A DNA stretch of 64,000 nucleotides from Allobosea sp. AAP35. GTDB lineage: Bacteria; Pseudomonadota; Alphaproteobacteria; Rhizobiales; Beijerinckiaceae. The stretch is from contig NZ_LJHQ01000003.1 of the NCBI RefSeq assembly GCF_001295925.1, positions 62,001-126,000 on the forward strand, read 5' to 3'. Below the pieces are notes generated by a model. That model did no database searches. It had not been told where the DNA came from and worked only from the letters and a program-made list of their open reading frames with translations. Positions 56,193 to 64,000 of the stretch are shown piece by piece (position 1 is the first letter of the stretch; the number at the start of each line of letters is the position of its first letter). Position numbers and translations under genes: made by a program.

Positions 56193-57446
56193 TCACTGCG
56201 ACAGGACGGGATCCCCGCCCAGCGGTCCCAGGCCCTTTGGAACCGGCACTTCGCTCGCGCGGTAATCGGACTTCACCACGAGTTTCGGGTTTGCCGAAAG
56301 ATAGAGCTTCCGCACCACGATCAGCGTGAAGGCGGACTGCTGGGCCACTTCGTTGGTGGCGTCGATCACGAGCTTGCCGCGCGGCAGATACATCGTGCCG
56401 GTCAGGTTGGACACGTAATTGCTTTTGATCACATGTTCCCGGTCCAGCGACACGGCCCGGTCTTCGAAAAACAGCAAACCGGCCAGAGGCCCGTCCTTGG
56501 GCGCGTTGAGAACGACCTTGGCGTTGCTGAGGAACTGGAACGTGGTCTTCTCGCCCTGAAGGTAGAAGCCGACATGATCGCCGCGGATATCGGCATTGGA
56601 GTCGACGACGAGGGGCCCGTCCTTGATGACATAGGCTCCGGGTTCGAACTTCACCACGGAGTTCCCGCCGATGAAGAGGCCGCCGCAATAGGTGCCGGGC
56701 GTCAGGACATGGCGTGCGTTCGTCGATCCCTTGTCGATGACGCTGAGGTGTTGCGCCTTGCAGGCCTCGGCGGGCGGCCCCGGTCGCGCCGCGAGGGGGT
56801 CGTCGACCGGAGGGCAGTCGACCAGCTTGCGAGCGACGAATTGGCCCGAACCGGAATAGCCGCCGGCCGAGCAGAACAGCTTCGCGGTCACACGGATGCC
56901 GCTGTCGGATTTGACGCCGGTGGCGCTCTTCGAATTCGAGTAGACGTTGCAATCCTGCGCTGTCAGCCAGGAATTCGACTTCATGTAGATCGCCTCGGTG
57001 CTCGCCAGATCGAGAGCGACCACACAGATTTTCTGATTGCCGACGACGGTGGCTGTGGCCGTGGCGCTGATGCCGGCCTCATTGGTCGGCAGCAGGCCCG
57101 GAAATGAGTTTCGCATGGGGCGAGCGATGCGAACTTCGACCGATCGATTGTCATTGGTGATCCGCGCCGTCACGGAATTCCCAGTATGGAGGCTGTGTGA
57201 TTCGAGTTGACGCAGCGCGAAGCCGTTCACCACCTCGGAAATGCGCTTGTCCGTAAGGTACCCGTTCGACAACTCCCGCGCCGCCGCGATCGCCGTGGCA
57301 TCGGCCGCAGCCTGCATCACCACCCGGTCGCGGGTCGCGTATCCGTAGTCGATGGTGATGCCGGCGCCGACCAGGAGAACGGGCAGCGCGATCGCCGCCG
57401 CGATCACGACGCCGCCCTGGTTGCTGCTCCGGAAGCGTCGAACCAT
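56193..57446 (-). CDS. TadG-like pilus assembly family protein
   Basis: A 417-residue protein. The N-terminal anchor (GGVVIAAAIALPVLLVGAG, about 11-29) is the TadE/TadG prepilin-like helix, followed by the family's QAAADATAIAAAREL. A central CNVYSNSKSATGV block precedes a C-terminal part rich in short beta repeats: TPGTYCGGLFIGGN, AYVIKDGPLVVD, KDGPLAGLLFFED. It ends with the motif VPVPKGLGP. It is a paralogue of the next gene (57582-58841). No other tad genes are near. ATG 57446 is used; the open frame reaches 57527. Confidence 0.8.
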   Translation of the reverse strand: MVRRFRSSNQGGVVIAAAIALPVLLVGAGITIDYGYATRDRVVMQAAADATAIAAARELSNGYLTDKRISEVVNGFALRQLESHSLHTGNSVTARITNDNRSVEVRIARPMRNSFPGLLPTNEAGISATATATVVGNQKICVVALDLASTEAIYMKSNSWLTAQDCNVYSNSKSATGVKSDSGIRVTAKLFCSAGGYSGSGQFVARKLVDCPPVDDPLAARPGPPAEACKAQHLSVIDKGSTNARHVLTPGTYCGGLFIGGNSVVKFEPGAYVIKDGPLVVDSNADIRGDHVGFYLQGEKTTFQFLSNAKVVLNAPKDGPLAGLLFFEDRAVSLDREHVIKSNYVSNLTGTMYLPRGKLVIDATNEVAQQSAFTLIVVRKLYLSANPKLVVKSDYRASEVPVPKGLGPLGGDPVLSQ

Positions 57447-57581
57447 GACGATGATGGCGTCGCCACCCCGAATGTTTGCCGCACGCGCCCGCCTGGACGG
57501 CCCCGGGCCGGGGCCGTGAGCTGTCATGCGCCGATCTTCATGCAGGTGACGGCACCTTTTTGCGGCGGTTCCTGCGCCACG

Positions 57582-58841
57582 TCAGCGAGCCAGATGGGCT
57601 GCGGTCGAACCCGGGCCGACGCCTTCGGGAACCGGGATGTTCGTCGATCCGTATTTCGCGTTGAGGAACATGGTCGGCCCGGCCGACAAGGTGAAGCGCC
57701 GCGCGACGACGATGGTATAGGCCGACTCGGCGGCGACCGGCTTGTTGGCGCCGATGTTCAGTTCGCCTTGCGGGAAATAGAGGGTTCCCAGCAGCACCTT
57801 TGCGTCATTGCTCAGGATCTCGTGCTTCTGGTTGGCCGGCGAATTGCGGTCCTCGAAGAACAGGATGCCGGCCATCGTGCCGTCTTTCGGCGCGGTGAGA
57901 TCGATCTTCGTGCCGCTGTCGAAACGCAGCACCGCGCCCTTGCCGTTCAGGTAGATGCCGACATTGGCGCCGGTGAGGGATGCGGTCCCGGAGACGTCGA
58001 GCGGCCCGTCCTTGAAGACGTAGATCCCTGACGTCAGCGTGACGACGGCGTTCTTGCTGACCTTGATGCCGCCGCAATAGGTGCCAGGGTTCAGCGTCGT
58101 GCTGCCTGTGATCTTCAGGTCGGTTGCGCTGCAGCCGCCGATCGCGGGCGGCGGGCGCGAGGCCAGGGGGTCGGCCAGAACGGGGCAGTCCAGCGTCGGG
58201 CTGGGGACGAAACTGTCGTGTTTGTCCTTGTAGCTGCCGCCGGCCGAACAGATGAAGCGAGCACGCAGAAGCGAGTTGTCCTTCGCCTTCAGACCGTCCT
58301 TCTTCATCGAATTGGAGTAGACGGCGCATTCCGGCGCCTCGAGCTTCGCGTCTTTCTCGAGATAGATCGTCTCGTTCTTGTCCTTCTCCAGACCGATCAC
58401 ACAGATCGATGCCGTGCCCAGGACCCGCGCGGTGGCACGCGCGCCGACCGTCACCGTCTCGGTCCCGAACATATGCATGATGGTGGTTCTGGCGACATTG
58501 CTGACCTCGACGGTAACCGTCAGCTTCTTGATGTCGATCGTCGTCGAGACCGTGCCGGTATGGTTCGCGGCTTGCAGAGACATCGCCGCGAATTTCTCCG
58601 CCGCCGACTGCACCGCCGTCGGGGTGGCATTGGCGAGCCGGAACTCCCGCGCGGCTGCCAGCGCCGACGCGTCGGCGATGGCTTGAAAGGCCGTCCGCTG
58701 CTGGCTCAAAAGTCCATAATCGACGACGATGCCGGCCCCCATCAGCAGGGCGGGCAAAGCGGCCCCGAACACGATCAGCGCGCTGCCGCGGTCGTCGCGG
58801 CCAAAACACGCCAAGACGCGGCTCATGAACGGGGCTGTCAT
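57582..58841 (-). CDS. TadG-like pilus assembly family protein
   Basis: A 419-residue paralogue of its downstream neighbour. The layout is the same: helix GSALIVFGAALPALLMGAG near 18-36, AIADASALAAAREF, then CAVYSNSMKKDGL, NPGTYCGGIKVSKN, IYVFKDGPLDVSG, KDGTMAGILFFEDR and the closing IPVPEGVGP. The periplasmic C-terminal region is probably a beta-helix of about 200 residues; that is inferred from the repeated short strands. It begins one base after the response regulator stop, so the three genes form an operon. Confidence 0.8.
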   Translation of the reverse strand: MTAPFMSRVLACFGRDDRGSALIVFGAALPALLMGAGIVVDYGLLSQQRTAFQAIADASALAAAREFRLANATPTAVQSAAEKFAAMSLQAANHTGTVSTTIDIKKLTVTVEVSNVARTTIMHMFGTETVTVGARATARVLGTASICVIGLEKDKNETIYLEKDAKLEAPECAVYSNSMKKDGLKAKDNSLLRARFICSAGGSYKDKHDSFVPSPTLDCPVLADPLASRPPPAIGGCSATDLKITGSTTLNPGTYCGGIKVSKNAVVTLTSGIYVFKDGPLDVSGTASLTGANVGIYLNGKGAVLRFDSGTKIDLTAPKDGTMAGILFFEDRNSPANQKHEILSNDAKVLLGTLYFPQGELNIGANKPVAAESAYTIVVARRFTLSAGPTMFLNAKYGSTNIPVPEGVGPGSTAAHLAR

Positions 58842-58842
58842 C

Positions 58843-59277
58843 TCAAGCCGCCTTGAGGGCGCGATGCGCCCGAATCATGAAGCGGATCTGGTGGCCCAGA
58901 AGCCGCCAGTTCACCGGCTTGCACATGAAAGAGGTGGCGCCCGCCGCATAGGCCTCGTCGATCGAGACCATGTCCTCGCGCCCGGTGATCACCATCACCG
59001 GCAGATCGTCGAAGCGGGGGTCGGCGCGCAGTCGGCGCACCATCTCGATGCCGCTCATGCCGGGCATGTCGACATCGATCAGGGCAACGTCGAAAGCGGA
59101 GGTCGCCAGCAGCGCAAGCCCTTCCTCGGCCGAGGCTGCCGTCGTGACCGAACCCTCCGGTGTCGCCAGATAGACCGAGCAGAATTCCCGCTGGATCGGA
59201 TCATCGTCCACCGCGAGGATCAAAAGCTGATCGCTGAGCACGTAACTGAACGGGATGCTGTTGCCGTCTGTCGCCAT
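58843..59277 (-). CDS. single-domain response regulator
   Basis: A 144-residue CheY-like receiver with no output domain. The acidic pocket is VDDDP near 23-27, the phospho-acceptor is Asp68 in ALIDVDMPGMSG, with ITGRED (switch Thr) and the conserved Lys in MCKPVN. ATG 59277 has GGGAG seven bases upstream. It is the first gene of an operon with the two TadG-like genes and is divergent from the hybrid kinase at 59416, its likely phosphodonor. Confidence 0.9.
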   Translation of the reverse strand: MATDGNSIPFSYVLSDQLLILAVDDDPIQREFCSVYLATPEGSVTTAASAEEGLALLATSAFDVALIDVDMPGMSGIEMVRRLRADPRFDDLPVMVITGREDMVSIDEAYAAGATSFMCKPVNWRLLGHQIRFMIRAHRALKAA

Positions 59278-59415
59278 GACACGCTCCCACGGCACTGTTC
59301 TGGTGCCTGACCCAGCAACCATGGCGAGCAGTTGCAAATAAACAGTTGCGGCTACGTCGGGAAAACGCCGAGTTCGTTTGGAATTCAGTAAGCATGGGCT
59401 GCCTATCGTTCCCGG

Positions 59416-62121
59416 ATGCCCCTTCGTCTGCATTTGTCCATTCGCAACCGGCTGATCCTGCTTGTCGTCGCCTCGACCTTGCTGGCGAGCTTCATTCTCG
59501 TGGCCGTATCGGTCTGGCGGGAGACGGAAAGCTACGCATTGTCGCGTCGTGACGGATTGCTGAGCGCAGCCCAGGCCATTGCGGCAGCCGCCTCGCGGCC
59601 GGTGTCCGAACAGGATTCCGGCGCTGCCTATGAGGCGATCAATGCCATTGCCCGCATGAAGGGGATCACCTTCGCCGGCATCGAAACGAGTGACGGTCTG
59701 GCGCTGGCCGATATCGGCGCAGCCGAACAGCTCGCCGGCGATCTCATCGTCGCGGCACCCGATACGCGCTGGTCACTGCCTGCGATCCTGCGCAGCCGAA
59801 CCATGGAGGCCACGGTCCCGATCGTTCATGGCGGCGTGCCTGTCGGCAGCCTTCGCGTCATCGCCGATACGCGGGACCTGCCGGCGCTGATCCGCAGCGC
59901 CATCGAAGGCACCCTGCTGACCGGCGCCATCGCGACGCTGTTTGCCGTGGCCCTGGCGCTGCGGCTGCAGCGCCGCATCACCGGCCCGCTGGGTGCCCTG
60001 ACGCAGACGATGTCGCGCGTCCGCGACGAGCATGATTACGGGGTGACGCTGCAGGCCACCTCGCGCGACGAGATCGGCATCCTGGTCGACAGCTTCAACG
60101 GCATGATCGGCGACATCCGCGAGCGCGACCGCAGGCTCGCCGACCATCGCGACAAGCTGGAACGCGATGTTGCCGACCGCACCGCCGATTATCAGCGCGC
60201 GGCGCTGTCGGCCGACAAGGCCAACCAGGCCAAGTCGGATTTTCTGGCGACGATGAGCCACGAGATCAGGACGCCGATGAACGGCATTCTGGTGATGGCC
60301 GAGCTTTTGGCGGCGGCCGAACTGCCGCAGCGCGCCCGCCGTCAGGCACAGGTCATCGCGCGGTCCGGCACCAGCCTGCTCGCAATCATCAACGACATTC
60401 TCGACATCTCGAAGATCGAGGCCGGCAAACTCGAGGTCGAGATCCTCGAGATCGACCCGGAGGACACCGTCGACGCCGTCCTGCAGCTCTTCGGCGACCG
60501 GGCCCGCTCGAAGGCGCTCGATCTCTGCCCCGTCATGGAGAGCCCGACGGGGCTGACCATCAGTGCCGATCCGGTGCGGCTCGGCCAGGTTCTGAGCAAT
60601 CTTGTCAACAACGCCCTGAAATTCACCGATCAGGGCGGCGTCTCCGTCCGGGTGACCCGTGAGAACGACAGCCATCTTCGGTTCAGCGTGACCGATACTG
60701 GCATTGGCATCCCTGCCGACAAGCTCGGCACGATCTTTGAATCCTTTTCGCAGGCCGATCAGTCGACCACCCGCACCCATGGCGGCACGGGGCTGGGTCT
60801 GTCGATCGCGCGCCAGCTGGTCACGGCCATGGGTGGCACGCTGACGGTTGAAAGCGAGGTTGGTCGCGGCAGCACCTTCTCCTTCGCGCTGCCGGTCGCG
60901 CAAGCGTCGCAGGTGCCGCCGTGGCAGGCCCCGGAGATCTCTGGCAAAACCGCCCTCATTGCCTTGCCCCAGCTGCAGACGGCCGCGATGCTGCAGGCCG
61001 CGTGCGCCGCTGCTGGTTTCAACAGCCACACCGCCGATGCCATCCCCACAGCAGAGGAAGAGGCCAGGCCCACCATTGCCATCGTCGCTGCCGAGGCGCT
61101 GATGCAGGCTCGCGACCGGGCGCAGACCGTCATCGTGCTGGCCGGGGCAACCGAGGACGCCGATGCGCTGATCGCGGCTGGCGCCGATGAGGTGCTGGCC
61201 TGGCCGGTCCAACGCCGCGACCTCGTCCGCATCATTGCCTCCGTGCTGGCCGGCGAGCCGCTGCGCCGCATGCCGACCGCGCGCGCCGATGCGGGCGAGC
61301 TGCGCCAATTCCCGCAGTTGCGCGTCCTCGTGGCCGATGACAGCGCGGTCAACCGTGAGGTCGCCGACGCGGCCCTGCGTCGCTTCGGCATCGCCGCCGA
61401 CTTTGCGGAGGATGGCGTCGAGGCTGTCGCGGCGGCCAAGCAGAAGGTCTTCGATCTGATCCTGATGGATGGCAGTATGCCGCGGCTCGACGGTTTCGAC
61501 GCGGCGCGCGCCATCCGCGCCCATGAGGCGCAGACCGGCCGGTCGCGCGTACCGATCGTCGCGCTGACCGCCCATGTCGTCGGCGCCGCTGCCCATGCCT
61601 GGCGCCAGGCCGACATGGACGATGTCGTCCACAAGCCCTTCACCCTGGCCAGGCTCGGCGCGGTCATCGCCGCCTTTGCGCCCTCTGGTGCGGAGGGGGC
61701 GCTCGGGACGTCGCCGGCCGCTCCAGAGGAAGCCGCACCTCCGTCGCCCGCCACCCCCGACAGCGACGTCTATCTCGACGAGACCGTGCTGCGAGACCTG
61801 ATCGCCATGACCAATGGTTCGCTGGAGACGGCCCGCCGCATCGCCGAGCTCTACACGGTGAAATCGGTCGAGGAGGCGCAGGCCCTGAGCGCGGCGACGC
61901 AGGCCGGAGACCGCGACCGGATCGCCAAATGCGCCCATGCCCTGAAATCGATGAGCGCCAATCTCGGAGCCAGCCGTGTCGCGGCGCTTGCCGGCGAGAT
62001 GGAGCGTGCCGCCCGCGAAAACGCTGCCGCGCCAGCCAGCGAGGACGACTGCCGGGAGCTCGACGCGATCCTGCGGCAGACCCATGTCCGGTTGAACGCC
62101 GCGCTCGCGCAAGCCGCGTGA
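59416..62121 (+). CDS. hybrid sensor histidine kinase with receiver and HPt domains
   Basis: A 901-residue inner-membrane kinase. Order: helix (about 11-33), short periplasmic sensor, helix (about 160-182), HAMP, HisKA with His282 in ATMSHEIRTPMNG, HATPase_c with N-box NLVNNALKF and GTGLGLSIARQL, a degenerate receiver (about 515-615) without a phospho-acceptor, an intact receiver with Asp685 in LILMDGSMPRLDG, and a C-terminal HPt with His841 in CAHALKSMSANLG. The phosphorelay is thus complete within one protein and could pass phosphate to the divergent single-domain regulator. The signal is unknown. Confidence 0.93.
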   Translation: MPLRLHLSIRNRLILLVVASTLLASFILVAVSVWRETESYALSRRDGLLSAAQAIAAAASRPVSEQDSGAAYEAINAIARMKGITFAGIETSDGLALADIGAAEQLAGDLIVAAPDTRWSLPAILRSRTMEATVPIVHGGVPVGSLRVIADTRDLPALIRSAIEGTLLTGAIATLFAVALALRLQRRITGPLGALTQTMSRVRDEHDYGVTLQATSRDEIGILVDSFNGMIGDIRERDRRLADHRDKLERDVADRTADYQRAALSADKANQAKSDFLATMSHEIRTPMNGILVMAELLAAAELPQRARRQAQVIARSGTSLLAIINDILDISKIEAGKLEVEILEIDPEDTVDAVLQLFGDRARSKALDLCPVMESPTGLTISADPVRLGQVLSNLVNNALKFTDQGGVSVRVTRENDSHLRFSVTDTGIGIPADKLGTIFESFSQADQSTTRTHGGTGLGLSIARQLVTAMGGTLTVESEVGRGSTFSFALPVAQASQVPPWQAPEISGKTALIALPQLQTAAMLQAACAAAGFNSHTADAIPTAEEEARPTIAIVAAEALMQARDRAQTVIVLAGATEDADALIAAGADEVLAWPVQRRDLVRIIASVLAGEPLRRMPTARADAGELRQFPQLRVLVADDSAVNREVADAALRRFGIAADFAEDGVEAVAAAKQKVFDLILMDGSMPRLDGFDAARAIRAHEAQTGRSRVPIVALTAHVVGAAAHAWRQADMDDVVHKPFTLARLGAVIAAFAPSGAEGALGTSPAAPEEAAPPSPATPDSDVYLDETVLRDLIAMTNGSLETARRIAELYTVKSVEEAQALSAATQAGDRDRIAKCAHALKSMSANLGASRVAALAGEMERAARENAAAPASEDDCRELDAILRQTHVRLNAALAQAA

Positions 62122-62237
62122 GGGTACGCGTCAGCCGACCTTGCCGCGCCGCGCCCTTGCACGCCGCGCCATAACCCCCGATCCTTGTGCGTGCAAACGC
62201 GCCAGCCTCACAAGGCGCGCCAAACGGGAGGATACGC

Positions 62238-63059
62238 ATGACGGGACGTCTGAGGGGCAAGGTCGCGATCGTGGCCGGAGCGGGGTCGATCGGGCCGGGC
62301 TGGGGCAATGGCAAGGCCACCGCCACGGTCTTCGCCCGCGAGGGCGCGAAGGTGATCTGCGCCGACATCGACCTCGCTGCGGCCGAGGAGACGGCGGCCT
62401 TCATCCAGAACGAGGGTGGCCAGGCCTTTGCGGTGCAGACCGACGTCACCAGCACGGAGGCGATGGCCGATCTCGTCGGCCGCACGCTCGGCCGCTATGG
62501 CCGCATCGACATCCTCGACAACAATGTCGGCATCGCCGAGGTCGGCGGCGTCGTCGAACTCTCGGAAGAGGTTTGGGAGCGCGTCTTCAAGGTCAACCTC
62601 ACCGGCGCGTTTCTCGCGATGAAGCATGTCATCCCGGTGATGCAGCGCCAGTTCGAGGAGAGCGGGGAGGGCGGCTCGATCATCAACATCTCCTCGATCG
62701 CCTCGATCCGCTACACCGGCGTGCCCTATGCTAGCTACTCGGCCACCAAGGCGGCGCTGAACCAGCTCACCCGCACCACCGCCGTGCAGTACGCCGCCCA
62801 GAAGATCCGCGTGAACGCGATCCTGCCGGGTTTGATGAAGACGCCGATGGTCGAGCACTCGGCGGGCTTGGCCCAGGTCTACGGCCAGGGCGACATCGAG
62901 GCGATGTGGGCGGCGCGTGACGCGCAGGTCCCGATGGGCCATATGGGCGAGGCCTGGGACGTCGCCTATGCCGCGCTGTTCCTGGCGAGCGATGAGGCGC
63001 GCTATGTCACCGGCCTCGAAATGGTCGTCGATGGAGGAATCACGCTCAAATATGGCTGA
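62238..63059 (+). CDS. SDR-family oxidoreductase
   Basis: A 273-residue classical short-chain dehydrogenase. The cofactor motif is IVAGAGSIGPGWGNGKA (an expanded TGxxxGxG), with DNNVGIAEVG in place of NNAG, the catalytic Ser in NISSIASIRY, YSATKAALNQL, and the C-terminal GLEMVVDGGITLKYG. The GPGWGNGKA type resembles dehydrogenases of hydroxy-acid or sugar catabolism. ATG 62238 has GGGAGG six bases upstream. Its 3' end overlaps the start of yacG by 8 bp. Confidence 0.88.
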   Translation: MTGRLRGKVAIVAGAGSIGPGWGNGKATATVFAREGAKVICADIDLAAAEETAAFIQNEGGQAFAVQTDVTSTEAMADLVGRTLGRYGRIDILDNNVGIAEVGGVVELSEEVWERVFKVNLTGAFLAMKHVIPVMQRQFEESGEGGSIINISSIASIRYTGVPYASYSATKAALNQLTRTTAVQYAAQKIRVNAILPGLMKTPMVEHSAGLAQVYGQGDIEAMWAARDAQVPMGHMGEAWDVAYAALFLASDEARYVTGLEMVVDGGITLKYG

Positions 63060-63279
63060 CAACGAGAACACCCCGCCGGCCGCGGCTGCCGCGCCCGCTC
63101 TGAAACCCTGCGCGAATTGCGGCAAGCCGGCGGTGGCGCGCTACAAGCCGTTCTGCTCGTCGCGTTGCGCCGACATCGATCTCGGCCGCTGGCTCAAGGG
63201 CAGCTACGTCATCCCCGGCGAGGCGGTCGAGGAAACCGAGACGGGGCTGCCGTCGCGCGATCGCGACGACGAGGCCTGA
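63052..63279 (+). CDS. yacG: DNA gyrase inhibitor YacG
   Basis: A 75-residue zinc-ribbon protein. Ligands are seen as CANCGKP and FCSSRCADIDLGRWLKGSY, the YacG pattern (Cx2C...Cx3C). In E. coli YacG binds GyrB and blocks DNA binding. The N-terminal Ala/Pro-rich leader and acidic C-terminal tail are typical of alphaproteobacterial forms. ATG 63052 lies inside the end of the SDR gene (8-bp overlap). In many relatives yacG follows maf directly. Confidence 0.92.
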   Translation: MADNENTPPAAAAAPALKPCANCGKPAVARYKPFCSSRCADIDLGRWLKGSYVIPGEAVEETETGLPSRDRDDEA

Positions 63280-63413
63280 GAGCTGCGACGGGGAGAGGTT
63301 TCAACCAGCCAAAAAGCTGTCAGCCCCCGTTCATCGAACACCCGCTATGACAAGCGGATAGGCTATCCGCGCATGGGTTGCAGCAGGGTGGCCGCTGCCA
63401 GGAGAGACGCTCG

Positions 63414-63863
63414 ATGTTCAAGAAGCTCGCATGGGTGGCCGTCGCCGGCGCCGCGCTGCTATGGGGGGCTGCCGCCAACTCTCAGATCGTGGGTAACGAG
63501 GATCCGTTCGCGACGATTCGTCCGGGCCCGGGCCGCCAGGCTCCGCCGCCGGCCGCTCAGCCCCGGCAGCGTCCCCAGCAGCCGCCGGCACAGGCTCAGC
63601 CCTATGGTCGTGGCGACCAGCGCGGCTACGATCGCGGCTCTCGCTATGACGACCGCGGCCCGCGCTATGACGATCGCGGGCCGCGCTATGATCGCGGGCC
63701 CCGTTTCGATGATGACGGCCCGCGCTATCGGCGCGGCGGGGGAGGCGGCTTTGGCGATTTTTGCGCGACCTCGCGCGGCGCCTGCCGGACGCGCCCTCAG
63801 CCGGTCGGGACCTCCTGCCGCTGCGATATCGACGGGCTGCCGAAACGCGGCATCATCCGCTAG
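63414..63863 (+). CDS. exported Arg/Asp/Gly/Tyr-repeat protein
   Basis: A 149-residue exported protein with a signal peptide ending AAANS near residue 23. After a Pro/Gln-rich linker comes a low-complexity region of repeated Y-D-D-R-G-P-R units (about 77-102), then a Gly run and a C-terminal Cys-containing end (FCATSRGACRTRP, then GTSCRCDIDGLPKRG). Four Cys suggest disulfides. ATG 63414 follows a GGAGAG site. No function is known to me. Confidence 0.75.
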   Translation: MFKKLAWVAVAGAALLWGAAANSQIVGNEDPFATIRPGPGRQAPPPAAQPRQRPQQPPAQAQPYGRGDQRGYDRGSRYDDRGPRYDDRGPRYDRGPRFDDDGPRYRRGGGGGFGDFCATSRGACRTRPQPVGTSCRCDIDGLPKRGIIR

Positions 63864-63885
63864 GCGCTCCTTCGGCTCGGACGCC

Positions 63886-64000
63886 ATGGCCTATAGCGAC
63901 GAACTCGATGCGGTCCTCGAAGCCGAGCAGGCGCTGCGGCGCCTGATCGCCCTGCAGATCGCGCAGGAGCAGGGCGAGCCGAATGGCGGCTCGCCCTCGC
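63886..64000 (+). CDS. hypothetical protein, 5' end only
   Basis: An open frame starts at ATG 63886, 23 bp after the preceding stop, and runs off the window (38 codons seen). The visible part, AYSDELDAVLEAEQALRRLI, is a charged amphipathic helix. Codon use matches its neighbours. No family can be named. Confidence 0.5.
   Translation, partial: MAYSDELDAVLEAEQALRRLIALQIAQEQGEPNGGSPS

Noticed and set aside
63640..63730. Repeated DNA considered as an intergenic repeat element
   Set aside because: It is in frame within the exported protein and simply encodes the Y-D-D-R-G-P-R repeats.

Overview
The window is high-GC chromosomal DNA from an alphaproteobacterium, most plausibly order Hyphomicrobiales and possibly Bosea or a relative. 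That placement is inferred from the overall gene complement: citramalate synthase next to cysS, a short second gltX, class II DAHP synthase, Atm1-psd-pssA, TctCBA, DUF2865 and DUF2059 proteins, and Rhizobiales-style palindromic intergenic repeats. I see no prophage, insertion sequence, integrase, rRNA or CRISPR array. One tRNA gene, tRNA-Val(CAC), is present.

Layout. 1-3.3 kb: end of a binding protein, a fused permease and an ATPase of an Fe(III)-type ABC importer. 3.4-5 kb: AtzH-like and AtzE-like genes. 5.2-7.9 kb: L,D-transpeptidase, ornithine cyclodeaminase family protein, and a PhnD-like binding protein without a signal peptide. 8-12.6 kb (minus): a five-gene operon of an OpuC-type quaternary-amine ABC importer with a histidine ammonia-lyase homologue embedded in it. 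12.7-19.4 kb: DUF1684, tRNA-Val, gph, rpiA, DUF2059, APC permease, SDR reductase. 19.4-22.5 kb: TctCBA tricarboxylate importer. 22.7-26.1 kb: O-antigen ligase-like protein, glutathione reductase, VapBC. 26.4-34.5 kb: DAHP synthase, outer membrane barrel, a NadE-like protein lacking catalytic residues, gltX, DUF2865, purC. 34.7-38.8 kb: MarR regulator, orphan TRAP binding protein, a degenerate FAH-family protein, membrane protein, CreA, small exported protein. 39-43.7 kb: cysS, MNT, HEPN, PIN, a 36-codon ORF and cimA, chained by 4-bp overlaps. 43.9-51.3 kb: Atm1-type exporter, P450, SDR, psd-pssA. 51.3-54.3 kb: decayed phasin-like copy, globin-coupled chemotaxis receptor, intact phasin-like gene. 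54.6-64 kb: maf, EAL protein, two TadG-like proteins with a response regulator, divergent hybrid histidine kinase, SDR, yacG and exported proteins.

The strongest candidate for an interesting system is the 7988-11761 lyase/transporter operon plus its binding protein. The lyase has lost the Ala-Ser-Gly triad that forms the MIO cofactor in histidine ammonia-lyase (it reads GSLGEADLSPLA). It sits between the binding protein and permeases of a betaine-type importer, with four-base overlaps throughout. A MIO-less HAL homologue coupled to a quaternary-amine importer suggests uptake and trimethylamine elimination of a betainised amino acid; ergothioneine (ergothionase plus an EgtUV-like importer) is the best hypothesis. 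The lyase also appears to start at a CTG codon.

A second theme is enzyme scaffolds kept as intact reading frames without active sites: a NadE homologue (Cys to Gly, SGGxDS to TGGLDA) and an FAH homologue without metal ligands. A third is lineage-specific insertion into housekeeping neighbourhoods: MNT-HEPN-PIN between cysS and cimA, and a TadG/two-component block between maf and yacG. Functions are inferred from sequence reading alone; no database search was run.
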